A stretch of DNA of 64,000 nt from Pseudoscleropodium purum (GCA_963969395.1 OZ017804.1:5580001-5644000); one strand, 5' to 3'. Positions 1 through 10,974 are shown, counted from the first letter of the stretch. Program-made: numbers and translations. The notes: generated from the sequence alone by a model not told the origin.

Positions 1-451
1 ATTTATATCTGAAATTGCATCAATTTATAGTTTCTTTTGCTTCAAGATCTCAAAGCTACATTCCTCCTCTTTCCAAACTTTGTTAGGATGAAGGTTTTAG
101 GTGCATCTCACATAAGTACATGCAATTGTGACACCTTTTGTTCACCAACACCTAAAAAATGAACTTGAATGAACACTTTCATGACTTAATCCCTTATTGC
201 TTCAACATCCCAATCCTAGATAATGAACAAAAAGAGGTTTCAAGGACTTTTAGACTATAAAACTTTTCTTTTATCCAAACAACACTTTTAATATGCCAAG
301 TAAGATATGAACAAATATATTCAAATTTCAAGAAAGGATTTAGACTTTACAAGGTTAAGACTACCACAAATTTTCAAGAGCAATCAATGAAAGGTGAATC
401 AAACATTTAGTGCTTTAATCCATGAACAATATTGAGGATGTTTTTTGTCTG

Positions 452-640
452 ATGAATGACAAAGAATCTTTCTATGCAAGACAAAAGTGAAACTATTCAT
501 TTTCAAAATTTGGTATAAAAAGGGGAGGTCTTCTATAGTAGTTTGACTTCCAATGGGTACTTTTGCATTTTTTTAAGCCAACAATTCTTATGGTACTAAA
601 GCAAATGATTTCTAACGTGACTTTCTTGTGCTTTGGGCAA
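452..640 (+). repeat. Dispersed ~180-bp repeat, copy 1 (family R)
   Basis: This stretch shares a recognisable order of short blocks with three other places in the window (about 7738-7925, 35366-35510, and 56140-56290 on the minus strand). The blocks are GATGAATGACAA, then CTATTCAT, then GGGGAGGTCTT, then TTTGACTTCCAATG, then AAGCCAA. No coding potential is seen. This copy has no clear terminal inverted repeats, while the one at 35 kb does, so it is probably a decayed or internally rearranged non-autonomous transposon. Confidence 0.65.
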
Positions 641-766
641 TTAAGGATGATCATTGAAAGTGAGTTTAACGTTTTGTGTATGATATCTATGTTCTCAACT
701 TTGAAAATTTGTAAAATATTTCCTTAAGTGTCATAAATTACAAAATCACTTGGATTGCATTTCTCT

Positions 767-1410
767 TTAACCCCTAAATGCCCTAGGCCTTTTTTGGGCT
801 TCTAGGAATTTGCTCTAAATTGAACTAAAAGCTAACATTTTAATAAGTCATGTCAATTTTTTTTAATTGTAACCATTCAAATTCATATTTGATATGTTAA
901 AGATCACATAGGAAAAGAAAACACAACAATATCACTTATGGATGAAAGATTATAATGTTTAGTCATAAGAGTGTTAAAAGTGTAAAAATGATTTGAAATC
1001 TTTCAATCCTCTTTTCACACGTCCAATATAAAAAATTGACCACCAAAAAAATATGAGGTTGAAGGATATAACATGCATAACCCCAATCAATTTACAGTTT
1101 TTTAAAATTTCTCTCACAATTTTTTGAGATGAATTTTAAATGTGAATTTTTCTCTAAGATTTAGTGTATTTGAGGTTCATTTCCAAGAGCTCTCAACACT
1201 ACCAAAAGTCAAGATTGCAATGAATACCTTGGCACAGAATCTTGAACAAGAAAAATTATAATCAATCGTTTTCAAAATTGGATTTTTGATGCTAAAACTA
1301 GACTTCAAAAAGAATTTTTCAAAAATATAAACTACTAAAAATAGAAATTTTATTCAACTTCAAAATATAGTGTACACCAAAATCTGGTGCCTTGGGCATT
1401 TAGGGGTTAA
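767..1410. mobile_element. 644-bp element with TTAA ends and 17+ bp inverted repeats (piggyBac-like MITE)
   Basis: The left end reads TTAACCCCTAAATGCCC, and the right end is its exact reverse complement; the match continues for about 5 more bases after one mismatch. TTAA at both outer edges fits a TTAA target-site duplication, and the inner repeat begins CCCC. Both are known traits of the piggyBac superfamily. The interior is AT-rich, with no long reading frame, so the element is non-autonomous. Its interior matches 16960-17705 in order and orientation, which shows it is a family member. TTAA could also be part of a longer inverted repeat of another superfamily. Confidence 0.75.
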
Positions 1411-1889
1411 TTTGCTAATAATCTTATAAAATAAATTGTCATTGAACTATTGAAATAGTACAGTGGTACTAGGAAAAGTGTCCCTCCTACCTGAACGCTC
1501 GTTGCTCAAATCGGGCACACTACGAAAACGTTCACCGTCGGTAAACATCATTTGCTTCACAAAACAAATTCATGTTTGCTTGAAATGGTCCGATCATAAC
1601 AAGTTTGCGCAGCAAACAGTTGCGGCATTGAGACGAAGCTGTGGAGTCTGCTGTCTAATTGATCGGTACATTTTCAGACCTTGACGTTTGACGAGTGCTT
1701 CAGCACTGTTTATGGTAGCCTTGCGATTCATGGCGAGGCGATTCACAAAACGCCTTATGTGAAAATTTTCGCAGTTTTCTGATAGAGGGAATTAGAGAAA
1801 GTCGTCAACGAATTTTTGGAGGTGAGATGGAGGTTGCGTTTGCAGTTGGATCAGAGTGTTAGGGTTTCGGCGTTCAAGAGTGGAAGACG

Positions 1890-2837
1890 ATGAACAAGCC
1901 AAGCAATGCAGGTGCTCAGGGCGGAGGTGTGAGCAGTTTCGGCCCGGGAGGCGTGGCTGGTCCGACCGCCGCAGCTGCAGCGCAAGCCGCGCAGCGGCAA
2001 CGCTCGCTTTTGCAAAGAGCCGATGCGGATATCGGCAGCTTGCTTGACAATTTTTCTCATCTTTTGAAGGCTGCGAGGGTGAGAGGATGTTTCTTTTCCC
2101 TTTTATTGCACGCTTTAAATCTGGAACCAACCGACCAGAGGATGACTTCGGCTTGGAGAGATTTTAAGGCTTTGAAGGAGTCATTTTCAAGAAACTCCAT
2201 ATTAATTGCTATTGATTATGTTCTAAGTTTTTTTACCAGACGCTTATGGTCTAAGCTTGTTGCGGTGAGCACTTCAAGTCGTTGATCGGTGTTTATTGCG
2301 TTTACAGATTAATGATCCAGTGAGGAATGCGCAAGAAGCGTTTCAGATGGAGGTCCACGCAGCTCGCGTAGTAAGTTTGTTGCTTTTTATCACAATCTCA
2401 CACTAGGACATCCTCAGATTGTTCTTGAATGTCTTGTTACTGGATCTGCAGTTGATGTGATAGCGTTCAGCTTTACAAGTGAGGACTTAATCGTTGTTGT
2501 TCATGTCCGAGTAACATTGTTTGGTCAACTAGGATGTTGCAGTGCTGAAATGTACTCCTCTTTGCAGGTGCAAGCTGCAGATTCACTACTCAAGCTGGTT
2601 TCGGAACTGAAACAGTCAGCGGTATTTTCCGACTTTTTGTCATTGAACCGGAGCATCAATCAACGCATCATCAAGCTCGGAGAGCTAAGCCAAGACACAG
2701 ATAAGCTGTTGGTCAACATTGGCGAGGAAATTACTGCTTCTTTGCAAGAAATGGAGTCTCATTACTATGCCTCCCCGTATCGGACATTAGAAATTGACCC
2801 CGAAATGTTGCAACCGCCTAATAGCGATGGTGCTTAG
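1890..2837 (+). CDS. MED22: Mediator complex subunit 22 (MED22)
   Basis: Three exons by eye: 1890-2078, 2308-2370 and 2568-2837 (stop TAG), giving 173 residues. Both introns are GT-AG (229 and 197 bp) and phase 0. The start MNKPSNAG, the Ala-rich stretch and the QRADADIGSLLDNF helix match plant MED22 N-termini. Exon 2 supplies INDPVRNAQEAFQMEV, and exon 3 supplies the hallmark VQAADSLLKLVSELKQ followed by a second amphipathic helix and ESHYYAS. Length is slightly above the usual ~150 for plant MED22. From family knowledge, the protein sits in the Mediator head module, pairs with MED11, and links transcription factors to RNA polymerase II in the nucleus. The start was chosen because it is the first ATG giving the family N-terminus. 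Reading through intron 1 reaches a stop after an unrelated tail. Identification is secure; the exact splice sites are very likely right. Confidence 0.93.
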
Positions 2838-4720
2838 ACTCATAATTTGTATATGGCATCGAGTTGTTGTTATCTTGATGGTCGCCAGAGGATTGTCCGT
2901 CCTTGAAACACATCCGTTTTGTATCCACATTTTGATTAATTTCAATTCGTTGTGTTTTATTTTTGAAACTTAACTTCATAGACTATTACGGTTATGGATG
3001 CCTTATCATTTTCCTAGTGATAGTAGACTTCAATATCTATTTTACGTACCGTTCTCTTTGGTGCCTAACGCCCGTGGAAGATTTTTTAATATACTTGTAG
3101 ACGCTTTACTCGTTCATTATTTCCAAACACAAGTATTTATAGATGGTTAGAGAGATTTAGCAGAAGGCTTGATGAGTTGCCGATATGGCCTCTAATAAAG
3201 ACATGCTGTTTAGTGTGGTTTGCGCTTGGCCTTATCTACAGTTATATTGTGACTGGAGTTGCAATTCAGAGATAACACTCTTTGGGAACGATCTCTCTAC
3301 ATGGAAACCTTGGAGTACATTTGTTTTCAGGATTATTCCATGCATTAGCGACATTTTTTGATCCTGTTTGTTCTATACGTAGACCTTAGTCGTGTTTTTT
3401 CGTTTCATGCATTGTTTCTTAAAACTGTTGGATGATGATACTGAAGACGGCAAAGGTTATCATCTTTTGACCCCTTGAATTAGAATTCCTGACAACCAAC
3501 TTACTTTTTGCCACAGCTCTTGCAATCTCTACATCCTTGTCCACCTGTGAGCGGCGTCAGTGACAAAGAACTCAGGTAATGCTGCAGAGACGAGTAAGCT
3601 TAATGTTTGGCGTGATTGCTTTGATTGACACATGCCAGCAATACTCGCTTTGAAGGTTCTTAACTTTGAGTGAACGATTTCACTCCAAGGAAAATGTGTG
3701 CGATGCCGTTGTTTGAAATGTAACCATCGGTACGCAATTTCCTTTTGGTTGGTGATCTTACCTTAAATTTCTGGGCCTCCTTCTATGAAAACTTAATCTG
3801 GACGTTTCTGAATTGTATTCACTCTATGAGCATTACCTGAGTTTTCGATCCTCATTATTTTCCTAACTTAGACAAATAATCTCGCGGCAAAAATATGCTA
3901 AGACAGGATAAGTTTTTTTGGGTAAATTGGATCTTCAATCTCTGGCGGGGTTTTCGAAGCAATCGCTTTGAGATTGAAAGGAATACTGTTCTTGATATTT
4001 TGACTGGAGCGACATTTTGAGCACGTTTCCTCACCAGCAAATTATCTTACCCACCATTGAACAATTAACGATGCAGGAAAGGCACCGATACATCCAATGC
4101 AAGTCATCCTGGGAGTCAAGCGACGTGGCAGAAGTCTGTATCAATCAACTGCGAAAAGGATGCAGCAATTGGTGGTGTCTCAAGTTATTGATTGGCGTAA
4201 GTGGTCCAGAGGTGTTTGGACTGGATCCTGTCAACCTCAGAGATTTGAATTTCTTCACGTGAAGCTCTGCGGCAGTTCGGAAAACCTTTTCAAGCCATTC
4301 ACGCGATTATCATACTGTGAGTGCAAATCAAATTTTCACTTTCTCTTGTCCCTGTTAGCTGAGGACTATCCTGAAAAACACATGATACCCTAACAAAAGC
4401 CAATTACATTTTGATTGGTAACTGAGTTGTCTTTACGGGTTACGAAATTATCATGTGCCTAGGGCAAGGACGACCAGATTGGATCGCTGGGTTTTGACAT
4501 GCTCCGAATCGTCTTGTAGGTTATTGGTCAAGATTGAAGAACGTGGATAGGGTTGTTGTAGGGGGATGCTAGTGACGCTTTCCTTTGCAGCCACTTTCAC
4601 TGCCTCTTGTCAAAGTAAAAGGACTGAAAGCTGCGTGCTTGGACAATCTTCAGGTTTGAAATGACGAAATGCTTGATCACCAGCTTCGCTATATGCTCGT
4701 GCAAACAAGCAGTAGCTGCG
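2838..4720. other. Intergenic stretch and MED22 3' region, no gene recognised
   Basis: Base composition is moderate, unlike the very AT-rich repeats elsewhere. The first few hundred bases are probably the MED22 3' UTR. Two short overlapping open frames between 4017 and 4393 have no recognisable motif and no convincing splice partners. They could be leader or intron sequence for the open frame that begins at 4724. Nothing else can be supported. Confidence 0.4.
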
Positions 4721-4723
4721 TGA

Positions 4724-5497
4724 ATGCAGTGTCACGCAAGCAGGAGATCACGTGAACAGGCATGCCCACGGGAAGAGTTTTGGGACGTCATTTCCACACT
4801 GACGCAGGACTTGACGAAAGCGCGGAACCAGCTGACCCGCCTCATGAAGCTGGCGAAACACGACGGAGCTCGTCTTTTCGGTGGCGATTGCGGCAGGCCC
4901 GCACTCCAACACATTCGCAACTACATGCCATACACTGGCTCCCAAGTGCCTAATTGCCATCGTTCTCCTCCCCCGGGACACTTTGGGTGTGGCAAGGAGT
5001 ACCCCCATTACAAGGACCCTTCCCCTGAGCGTCGAAGGCCCCCACGTCGGCCAGTGACCGTTTGTGGAGCAAACTCATTTCGACTCTCTCAACGGAAAGC
5101 TCCTTCGTTTGGCTGTCAAAGGTCACCACAAAGACCGTCGTGGTCGTTTGAACAACCTCAGGAGAGAGTGCAGTACTTCTCTGATGATCATTTTCGGGCG
5201 CCAGAGGCACCTTATTCTTGTGAGAGGCAAGAGAAATGTGGTAGGAGAGCACCGAGGGCTTCTAACTGTGTCCAGATCTGCATCAATCCGGATCCTCCTG
5301 CTGCTCCTCGTCGACGCTCCGATCGCGCACCCAACCCTTGTAGAGGTGGTTCCAGTCCAGCTCGCTTACAAGGAGGAGGGAAGGGTCGTCACTGCCTTGC
5401 GACCCAATTTGCCTCACTGCTTGAGGACGTCACTTGCCAACTGCGAGAGCGCCGCCTTGCAGCTGCTGCTGAGGGACGGTTCCAAGGAGGCGCCTAA
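4724..5497 (+). CDS. GC-rich orphan reading frame, 257 codons, unknown function
   Basis: An uninterrupted frame that starts with ATG directly after an in-frame TGA and ends TAA. It is much richer in G+C than its surroundings, with third positions often G or C, which favours real coding. The N-terminal part (about residues 19-44, EEFWDVISTLTQDLTKARNQ onward) looks like an amphipathic helix or coiled coil. The middle (about 70-215) is rich in Pro, Arg and Cys and looks disordered. The C-terminus has a second helix (FASLLEDVTCQLRERRLAAA). No domain or family is recognised. The first ATG may not be the true start, since a splice acceptor inside the frame is possible. It lies just outside the left border of duplicated block 1 and is not copied in block 2. 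Overlapping frames in the same interval are also open, so some doubt remains. Confidence 0.4.
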   Translation: MQCHASRRSREQACPREEFWDVISTLTQDLTKARNQLTRLMKLAKHDGARLFGGDCGRPALQHIRNYMPYTGSQVPNCHRSPPPGHFGCGKEYPHYKDPSPERRRPPRRPVTVCGANSFRLSQRKAPSFGCQRSPQRPSWSFEQPQERVQYFSDDHFRAPEAPYSCERQEKCGRRAPRASNCVQICINPDPPAAPRRRSDRAPNPCRGGSSPARLQGGGKGRHCLATQFASLLEDVTCQLRERRLAAAAEGRFQGGA

Positions 5498-6420
5498 CCC
5501 GGGCTAGCTTCATAGATTTCGACCTATGCTAAGGTCAGTTAGTCCATATGAGGAAATACCGAGTCTCAAATACTTCTAAGTGCTGGCGATTTGATCGTTC
5601 ATTGATGCGTGTTTTCCAAGTGTCATTCGTTTTAGGCTCGTCTACAATGCTCCATTCGTTACTACTATTTGTCTTTCGATTGAACGGCATCCAGCCTGTG
5701 TGTTCTCTGGATTCTCGATGTAAGCCAGTGTGCTGCGAGAACAGCTACTTGGGTTTCGCTAGTGCAACTCAGGCCATTGCTAATCAGCGGTAATACTATC
5801 GTTTAACATGTGCTGAGATGTGTGAAGCGAGTATACTGTAAGTTGTAGCCAAGAAGGTGACATTTTCATCGCTTTGATTAGCAGAGCTGCATTTCTTTTG
5901 TAATTGGTAGATTGCATTATCATATGTTGACAAATCTTTCTTCGTAGGGGATTCATTTGTTTCTTGCTGTACACGGCACGCTCGCAAACTTAAGTTATTG
6001 AATTCTTTTGAACGATTGTGCAAAAGGCCAGTGTTCCATGCCTTATACAAGCGAAAATCTGTAACAGTAAAGGGCTTCTCACTGATGCAAACAAAAGGAT
6101 AGTGCCGAATCACATTCAGATTCTACATCAAATATCAGACAAACGAGAGTCAATTAACAAGATCATGTTTGGGGCAATATAATCCGACGAGGGAGTCGAG
6201 AAGGACTTCATGAATTTCCAGCAATGATATAGTTCCACAGCGCAACCACAATCACCAGTGACACTGCGCCACAATTCCTGGAGAGATCCAACCTTCTACT
6301 TCCAGATGCTAGTCTATCGTACCCCAGCAAACAACTAACACATCATTCCGAGATCCTGAGCAAGCTTGAGAAGGGATCAGTGCCGGATATAATGCAGCTT
6401 GAACCTTCTTCAATTTGCGC

Positions 6421-7007
6421 CTAGCTTCCTGGGACGCGGATTCCTGCAGGGTTTCAACATTGCAAAACCACGGAACAGCACCTTAGCATTACGGAAAGTG
6501 CATGCGTCCACAGCTGCCGTTTCGGCTTCCCAATTCGAATTCCAGTCTATCGAATGTGCATGCCAATTGCATGATCAGACAACGCTGTCAAACTAGAATC
6601 TCCAGTATTCCAACAGTTCGTGACAAAGAAGAAATGGGCCAGAACAGAAAGGTGAATGAGTTGGGGGTACCTTGACAGACGAAGCCCTTGGGAACAGCAA
6701 TGCGACACTTTTGGGGGATGCCGAGGGCGATGCGAGGGACCACGCCCTGGGACTTGGCCAGGGAGTTACTGAGCAGCGAGCACAAACACTTCGCTCCTGC
6801 GGCTCCCTGGCCCATCTTGGCCACGTTGGCGCAACACTGCTTGGACGGCATGACTTTGTCGTTCTTGCTGGCGGCCATGCACGGCACCAACTGGAAGATG
6901 TCGCAGCCTGCCGCCGCTGCCGGCATGACGGCGGATGCCATCAGCAGCACCATGCACAGCGCTGCTGCTACGCGGAGCTTCATGACTTGGGTGTCGCCGT
7001 TGGCCAT
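6421..7007 (-). CDS. Secreted eight-cysteine non-specific lipid-transfer protein, copy 1
   Basis: Two exons on the minus strand: 7007-6671, and a short 6443-6421 (stop TAG), separated by a 227-bp GT-AG intron, for 119 residues. A signal peptide covers about residues 9-33 (MKLRVAAALCMVLLMA). The eight-cysteine motif follows: C35, C43, C58-C59, C74-x-C76, C101, C111. The pattern with KMGQ...AKCLC...SQGV and a C-terminal GFVCQGIRVP resembles small DIR1/type-D-like plant LTPs of the At3g53980 kind (recalled, not searched). Such proteins bind lipids in a hydrophobic cavity in the cell wall or apoplast. Exon 2 was chosen because it restores the family-like C-x-[GA]-x-x-[VL]-P ending; reading through the intron gives an unrelated tail. 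A TATA box lies about 130 bp upstream of the ATG. The start at M1 is the first ATG; M9 is an alternative that gives a cleaner signal peptide. Confidence 0.85.
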
Positions 7008-7138
7008 GTCGAACCGTGTAGCGAACTAGATGAGCACAGACGATTGAGATGTGCAAGAGGCCTGCTGGTGAAATTGTAAGCTCGAGAGTTCGAGAGTTCG
7101 AGTTGCTTGCGGTGAAGATCGATGTGAGGAAGTGAGGA

Positions 7139-7144
7139 TATATA
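7139..7144 (-). promoter_or_regulatory. TATA box of LTP copy 1
   Basis: On the minus strand the sequence reads GCTATATATCC, about 130 bp upstream of the LTP start codon. This implies a leader of roughly 100 nt. The same box is conserved in the duplicated gene at 19261. Confidence 0.7.
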
Positions 7145-7737
7145 GCACGCAGGCATGGGGTGAATCGTAGGCAGCGGATTCAAGGATCTGTTGAGATGGT
7201 TGGTGGATCCAATGTGCGTTGACTTCACACTTGCTCCATCAAAGTAGTCGCTGGGCAGTAGAGTAGTTGGTGTGCTCGCTGATCTGCCGCCATTTGAGCA
7301 TGTATGTCAGGTATTTGTGAATGCTTGTTTACTTGGTTGACTTTAACTTACTGCGCTCCCGAGTGTTGGGGATGTTTGATTCTTACCTCTGCCAATCGCC
7401 CGACCTCCTGTATGCGCGTTTGATTCTCACCCACTGACGATTGCAGGGACTGATGGAATCAATATTGGAAGGTATGAATTCATTCCATGGAATGTGCACC
7501 GAAAACTGATTGGAATTTGGACGAAGGAATACTGTGTGTTATTTCTACATTAGTAGAGAGGTCGAGATGAAGTGAGAATAGAAAACGTCTGCTCAAAATG
7601 GAGAGATTCATTTTCGAAATTCATCTTAGCAGAGCGACGGCATTGTTTGACAATAGGATCACCTATAAGCCAAAGCACATGTGTTCATAAATGAAATCAA
7701 TGAGCACCCCAAGGCTTTCTATAAACTTTAAATGATG

Positions 7738-7925
7738 TCACGGCCGTCTTTCAGCTGATGAATGACAAAGAATCCTCTAGGCTAGAAGTGCAATTGTTCA
7801 CCTTGGGAATTTTTTCAAAAACAGGAGATCTTCCACGGTAGTTAGGCTTCCAATTAGTACTGTTGATTTTTTTAAGTAATGATGTCAGCTAACACCAAAA
7901 GGGATGATTTCCACGGTCGCCAATC
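7738..7925 (+). repeat. Dispersed family R repeat, copy 2 (insertion private to block 1)
   Basis: Contains the family blocks GATGAATGACAAAGAATC, AGGAGATCTTCCA, TAGGCTTCCAATTAGTA and GATGATTTCCACGG. Blocks 2 and 3 lack this sequence between the matching flanks (AATGAGCACCC and the TCATGCTCATG region), so it arrived in block 1 after duplication or was lost from the others. Confidence 0.6.
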
Positions 7926-8275
7926 CCACGTTTACGGGTTGATGATGGTTATCATGCCTTCCCTCTTTCTCATTCATGCTCATGATTCAGGTGTTGATAT
8001 TTAAAGAGAGTTGACAATGGGTGCTCACACTTTATTTATTTCCTGGTTCGGCTATCCACGGGATGCCTTCAGCGTGCAAAACTTTAAAATGCTACAGTGA
8101 CGATGAGTGAGAAAGAAATTTGATGTTGGTCATGACTCTGTCTGTCACATATAGCAAGCAATGTATCACTCTTAAGTTGAATACCAAAAAAGGTACACGA
8201 TTATGTGCCTCATCAGATATAGAATGAAGAGAAATAAGAATGCTGAAGATTGATTTCCCTATCCCAACAATAAAT

Positions 8276-9392
8276 CTAAGTTCCGCCTGGTTTAACGATC
8301 TTCCGCCAGAAGTCCCCCACTTGCTCTGCGCGCCGCCGCCGTGTGTCGTGAGAATTGGATTGTGTGTTGTCCCACAAGCTCGCAATCTCCCAGTGCTTGG
8401 TTGCCAAATCGAACAAAACAAAATGTTCACACAGGCCCTCTCTGTCATTGTTTCTTCTCAGCAACGTGTAAATGAGCACATATTGATCGCAAAAGCTTGC
8501 AAGGATCAGATCCTCCTCAGCAGAAGCCGCCAGCCAATAAGACATCTCGTCCGGGATGCGTGCAAATGGCCTGGATTCATCCACCAACTCCCACACAGAC
8601 AATTCTCCATCTTCCATGACAACGAACAATCGGTTGTCCCAGCATCCCATGGCACCCCCAACTCCTTCGTCATTTTCGGGAGGGTTGAGCGTCGTCCATG
8701 TGTCTTCGTTCAGAGAATACACTTGGATCATAGTTGTCTGCCACCAAGTGTACACAGTCATCCCGCTGCACACAAGACTTCATAGATGTCGGCCATGTCT
8801 GACCAGTAATGACAGGAATTCGAAAAGGGCAGGTCGTCGTAGACCAGGACCGATACGAATGGGCATCAATGGAGGTGTGTACATCAAGGCCGCCGATGAT
8901 GGTTTGGACCTTGTAGAGCGTGTCAGAGGTATCCACTGCCATGGCTACAACCAGAGATCCTTCAGATCCTTCGGCGATCCTCACTACGGTATGACTTTGT
9001 TTAGTATGAGTATCATAGATTTCATGTGCCCCGTATGCGATCTGAAAGAAGACCAAACCGTTCGCAGAAAACGGAACAAAGGTAGGGTTCAACTGGGTGG
9101 TAGTATCTACAGGCAGACGCTTCCATCTCCAATGAAATCTGCAGTGTCAGAATGCCGACGTGATATGGTTTTTTTCTTGGCGGGTTACCGGGTACACTAT
9201 CACAAAGTAGGGCTTCTGAACTCTCTCAGCAAAACACCGCCGTTGCTGTGCTAATGCATTCCACGCCTTGCATACTCCTCGGAGCTGGAAGAAACTCCAC
9301 AATGGCAATCTCAGGTACACATTTTCTAGGTCAATGAATTGTTGCAGCTTGCCCCACTTCTTGGGATCCATGGTGCTGTTGGAGGAAGCCAT
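8276..9392 (-). pseudogene. F-box/kelch-like gene, copy 1, frameshifted
   Basis: Collinear with the intact F-box genes at 20203-21333 and 22743-23900, but broken. Relative to copy 3 there is a +2 change in an A-run near 9165, and a TGA at 9147-9149 ends the frame. An 8-bp deletion just downstream restores the original frame. A 2-bp GT deletion near 8755 then shifts the frame again before the WWQTT segment. The conserved first Met is also changed to Ile (LLIDMASS), leaving the next ATG at 9392. The rest, including the F-box LPLWSFFQLRGVCKAWN and the kelch-like YSLNEDTWTTLNPP, is well preserved, so inactivation looks recent. A short F-box-only peptide could still be made. Confidence 0.85.
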
Positions 9393-9880
9393 GTCTATCA
9401 AGAGCTTCGAGCAGACTTGCACAGATGCTCACGTTCCAGGAGAGATGTGCAGAGAAGCTTGTCCACCGAAATGCTCACGGGAATCGTCTGCTTCACGACC
9501 TGGCTGCAAATTCGTTTCCAGCTGCTGCTCTCTGGCACTCAATGCTGTGATACCAAAGTGGCCAGCTTAGAACCAAATTCTTGTTGTTATGTTAATTAGA
9601 ACATGTTGGAAATGACTTATCAAATTCTTGGTAATTTGATAAACCTGAATTTTATGGACTTTAAGGATTTTGAGGTAGCTAGTACCCCATAGGACATTGG
9701 TAGCCGGAACACCATGGGTCATTGGTAGTTGAAGCGCCATAGGATGTTGGGGGTGAGTGACAATGTGATCACAAAGCATCTTACAAAATACCTTTCTTTT
9801 TTGGTTGGATGTCTAGTTACACTTTCACATTTGTCTTCTTTCTATAATTGAATATATAATAAGTTAACTTCACATCACTA

Positions 9881-10261
9881 TTAAGGTAAAAGTACCTATT
9901 TTAGACAACTTAAACATTTTAGACTAGATGATGTGGAAAAGTTATGGAGAACTAAGTTCAATGTGTGCAAAAATAAGGTTGTAAAATTATGCCAAAAAAA
10001 AGAATTTTTTTCCCTAAAAATGAATATTTTATTGAATATAAAAGTGGATTTTGCACCTGGATCCATTCTAGTTTCATAGACTCTCATATTATCGTTAGCT
10101 TTGGCACTTCTCCCTAGGCCAAGAAAGAAGAGAAATGAGTGGATGAGAAAGTACAAACCAAGAATCTTTTTCAATGACCAATGCATTCAATTGTTGTTCA
10201 CAATAGGTCAACCTATGAAGCAATTATAAAGGCCTGTCCAAAATAGGAACTTCTACCTTAA
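9881..10261. mobile_element. 381-bp MITE with 27-bp inverted repeats and TTAA ends
   Basis: The left end, TTAAGGTAAAAGTACCTATT, and the reverse complement of the right end, TTAAGGTAGAAGTTCCTATT, agree at all but a few positions over 27 bp. The element interrupts sequence that is continuous in blocks 2 and 3 (empty-site context near 21800 and 25200), so the insertion is directly visible. TTAA at each end suggests a 4-bp target duplication. There is no coding capacity. Confidence 0.8.
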
Positions 10262-10974
10262 TTCAAAGTGAGCAGAGCACTAATAGAGCTACAATTGACA
10301 AAATTGTCATTGTGTTTATAAAGTGCCTCACTAGAAAATGAAATTTACATGACTCATATATTCCTTAAATTTCACATACCTACTCATTTAATGATTCATA
10401 TTAATCACAAATTGACAAAATTTGAATCCAATACATCAAGAATGATGCATTTTACATTGTTGATCAAGTTTGCATGACTTGTATCGTTCCTAGATCTCAC
10501 TTACCTATTATTTAAACAACAAAGTAAATTATTAACAAACCATCAAAATTCGAATCCAATATGCTAGGAATGATGCATTTCAAATTGTTGATCTATTTAA
10601 TACCACACTAGATGCAACTAGAAGCAGCATACTAAAAAAATACTCCATTGACTCTATTATATTAGTATATGATGTTTCATACTTCACTGAATGCAACTTT
10701 ATATAAACTTCATGTGCTTTGAAATTTTCCTAAACTCTTAAAAGTTTTACTATTATTAGAAAAGTTACATTTAAAAAAAAGCTTAATTCTTTTTTTTATA
10801 TAAAAAATTTCAATGCCTAAAAAAATGCAAATTTTTATACAATCATATTTCTTGGAACTTATAATTTTTGCAAAATTTCTAATACTTAAAAAGAAGTTCA
10901 TAAAGAAGCGGTAACTTGTGGGTGAATGCAAGAAAGAACAATACTATTTTAACTTCTAAAATTCTATGACTATG

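Larger units (their letters stand above)
5588..9880. repeat. Segmental duplication block 1 (LTP + F-box pseudogene)
   Basis: This block matches 17702-21824 (block 2) in order and orientation through the lipid-transfer gene, its promoter, the F-box locus and the region upstream of the F-box. Its part from about 7240 onward also matches block 3 (from about 21965). Identity by eye is about 83% at the left edge and about 96-97% from roughly 6000 to 7230. It is visibly lower, with several indels, across the F-box locus. Block 1 carries private insertions: a family R repeat near 7738-7925 and a MITE at 9881-10261. Confidence 0.9.

Noticed and set aside
6672..7079. Long plus-strand frames opposite the LTP genes (also 18795-19202)
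   Set aside because: They mirror the GC-rich LTP exon. The eight-cysteine frame on the other strand is clearly the coding one.
8240..9254. Plus-strand frames across the F-box loci (also near 20351-20985 and 22891-23378)
   Set aside because: Antisense shadows of the F-box genes, not conserved in frame between copies.
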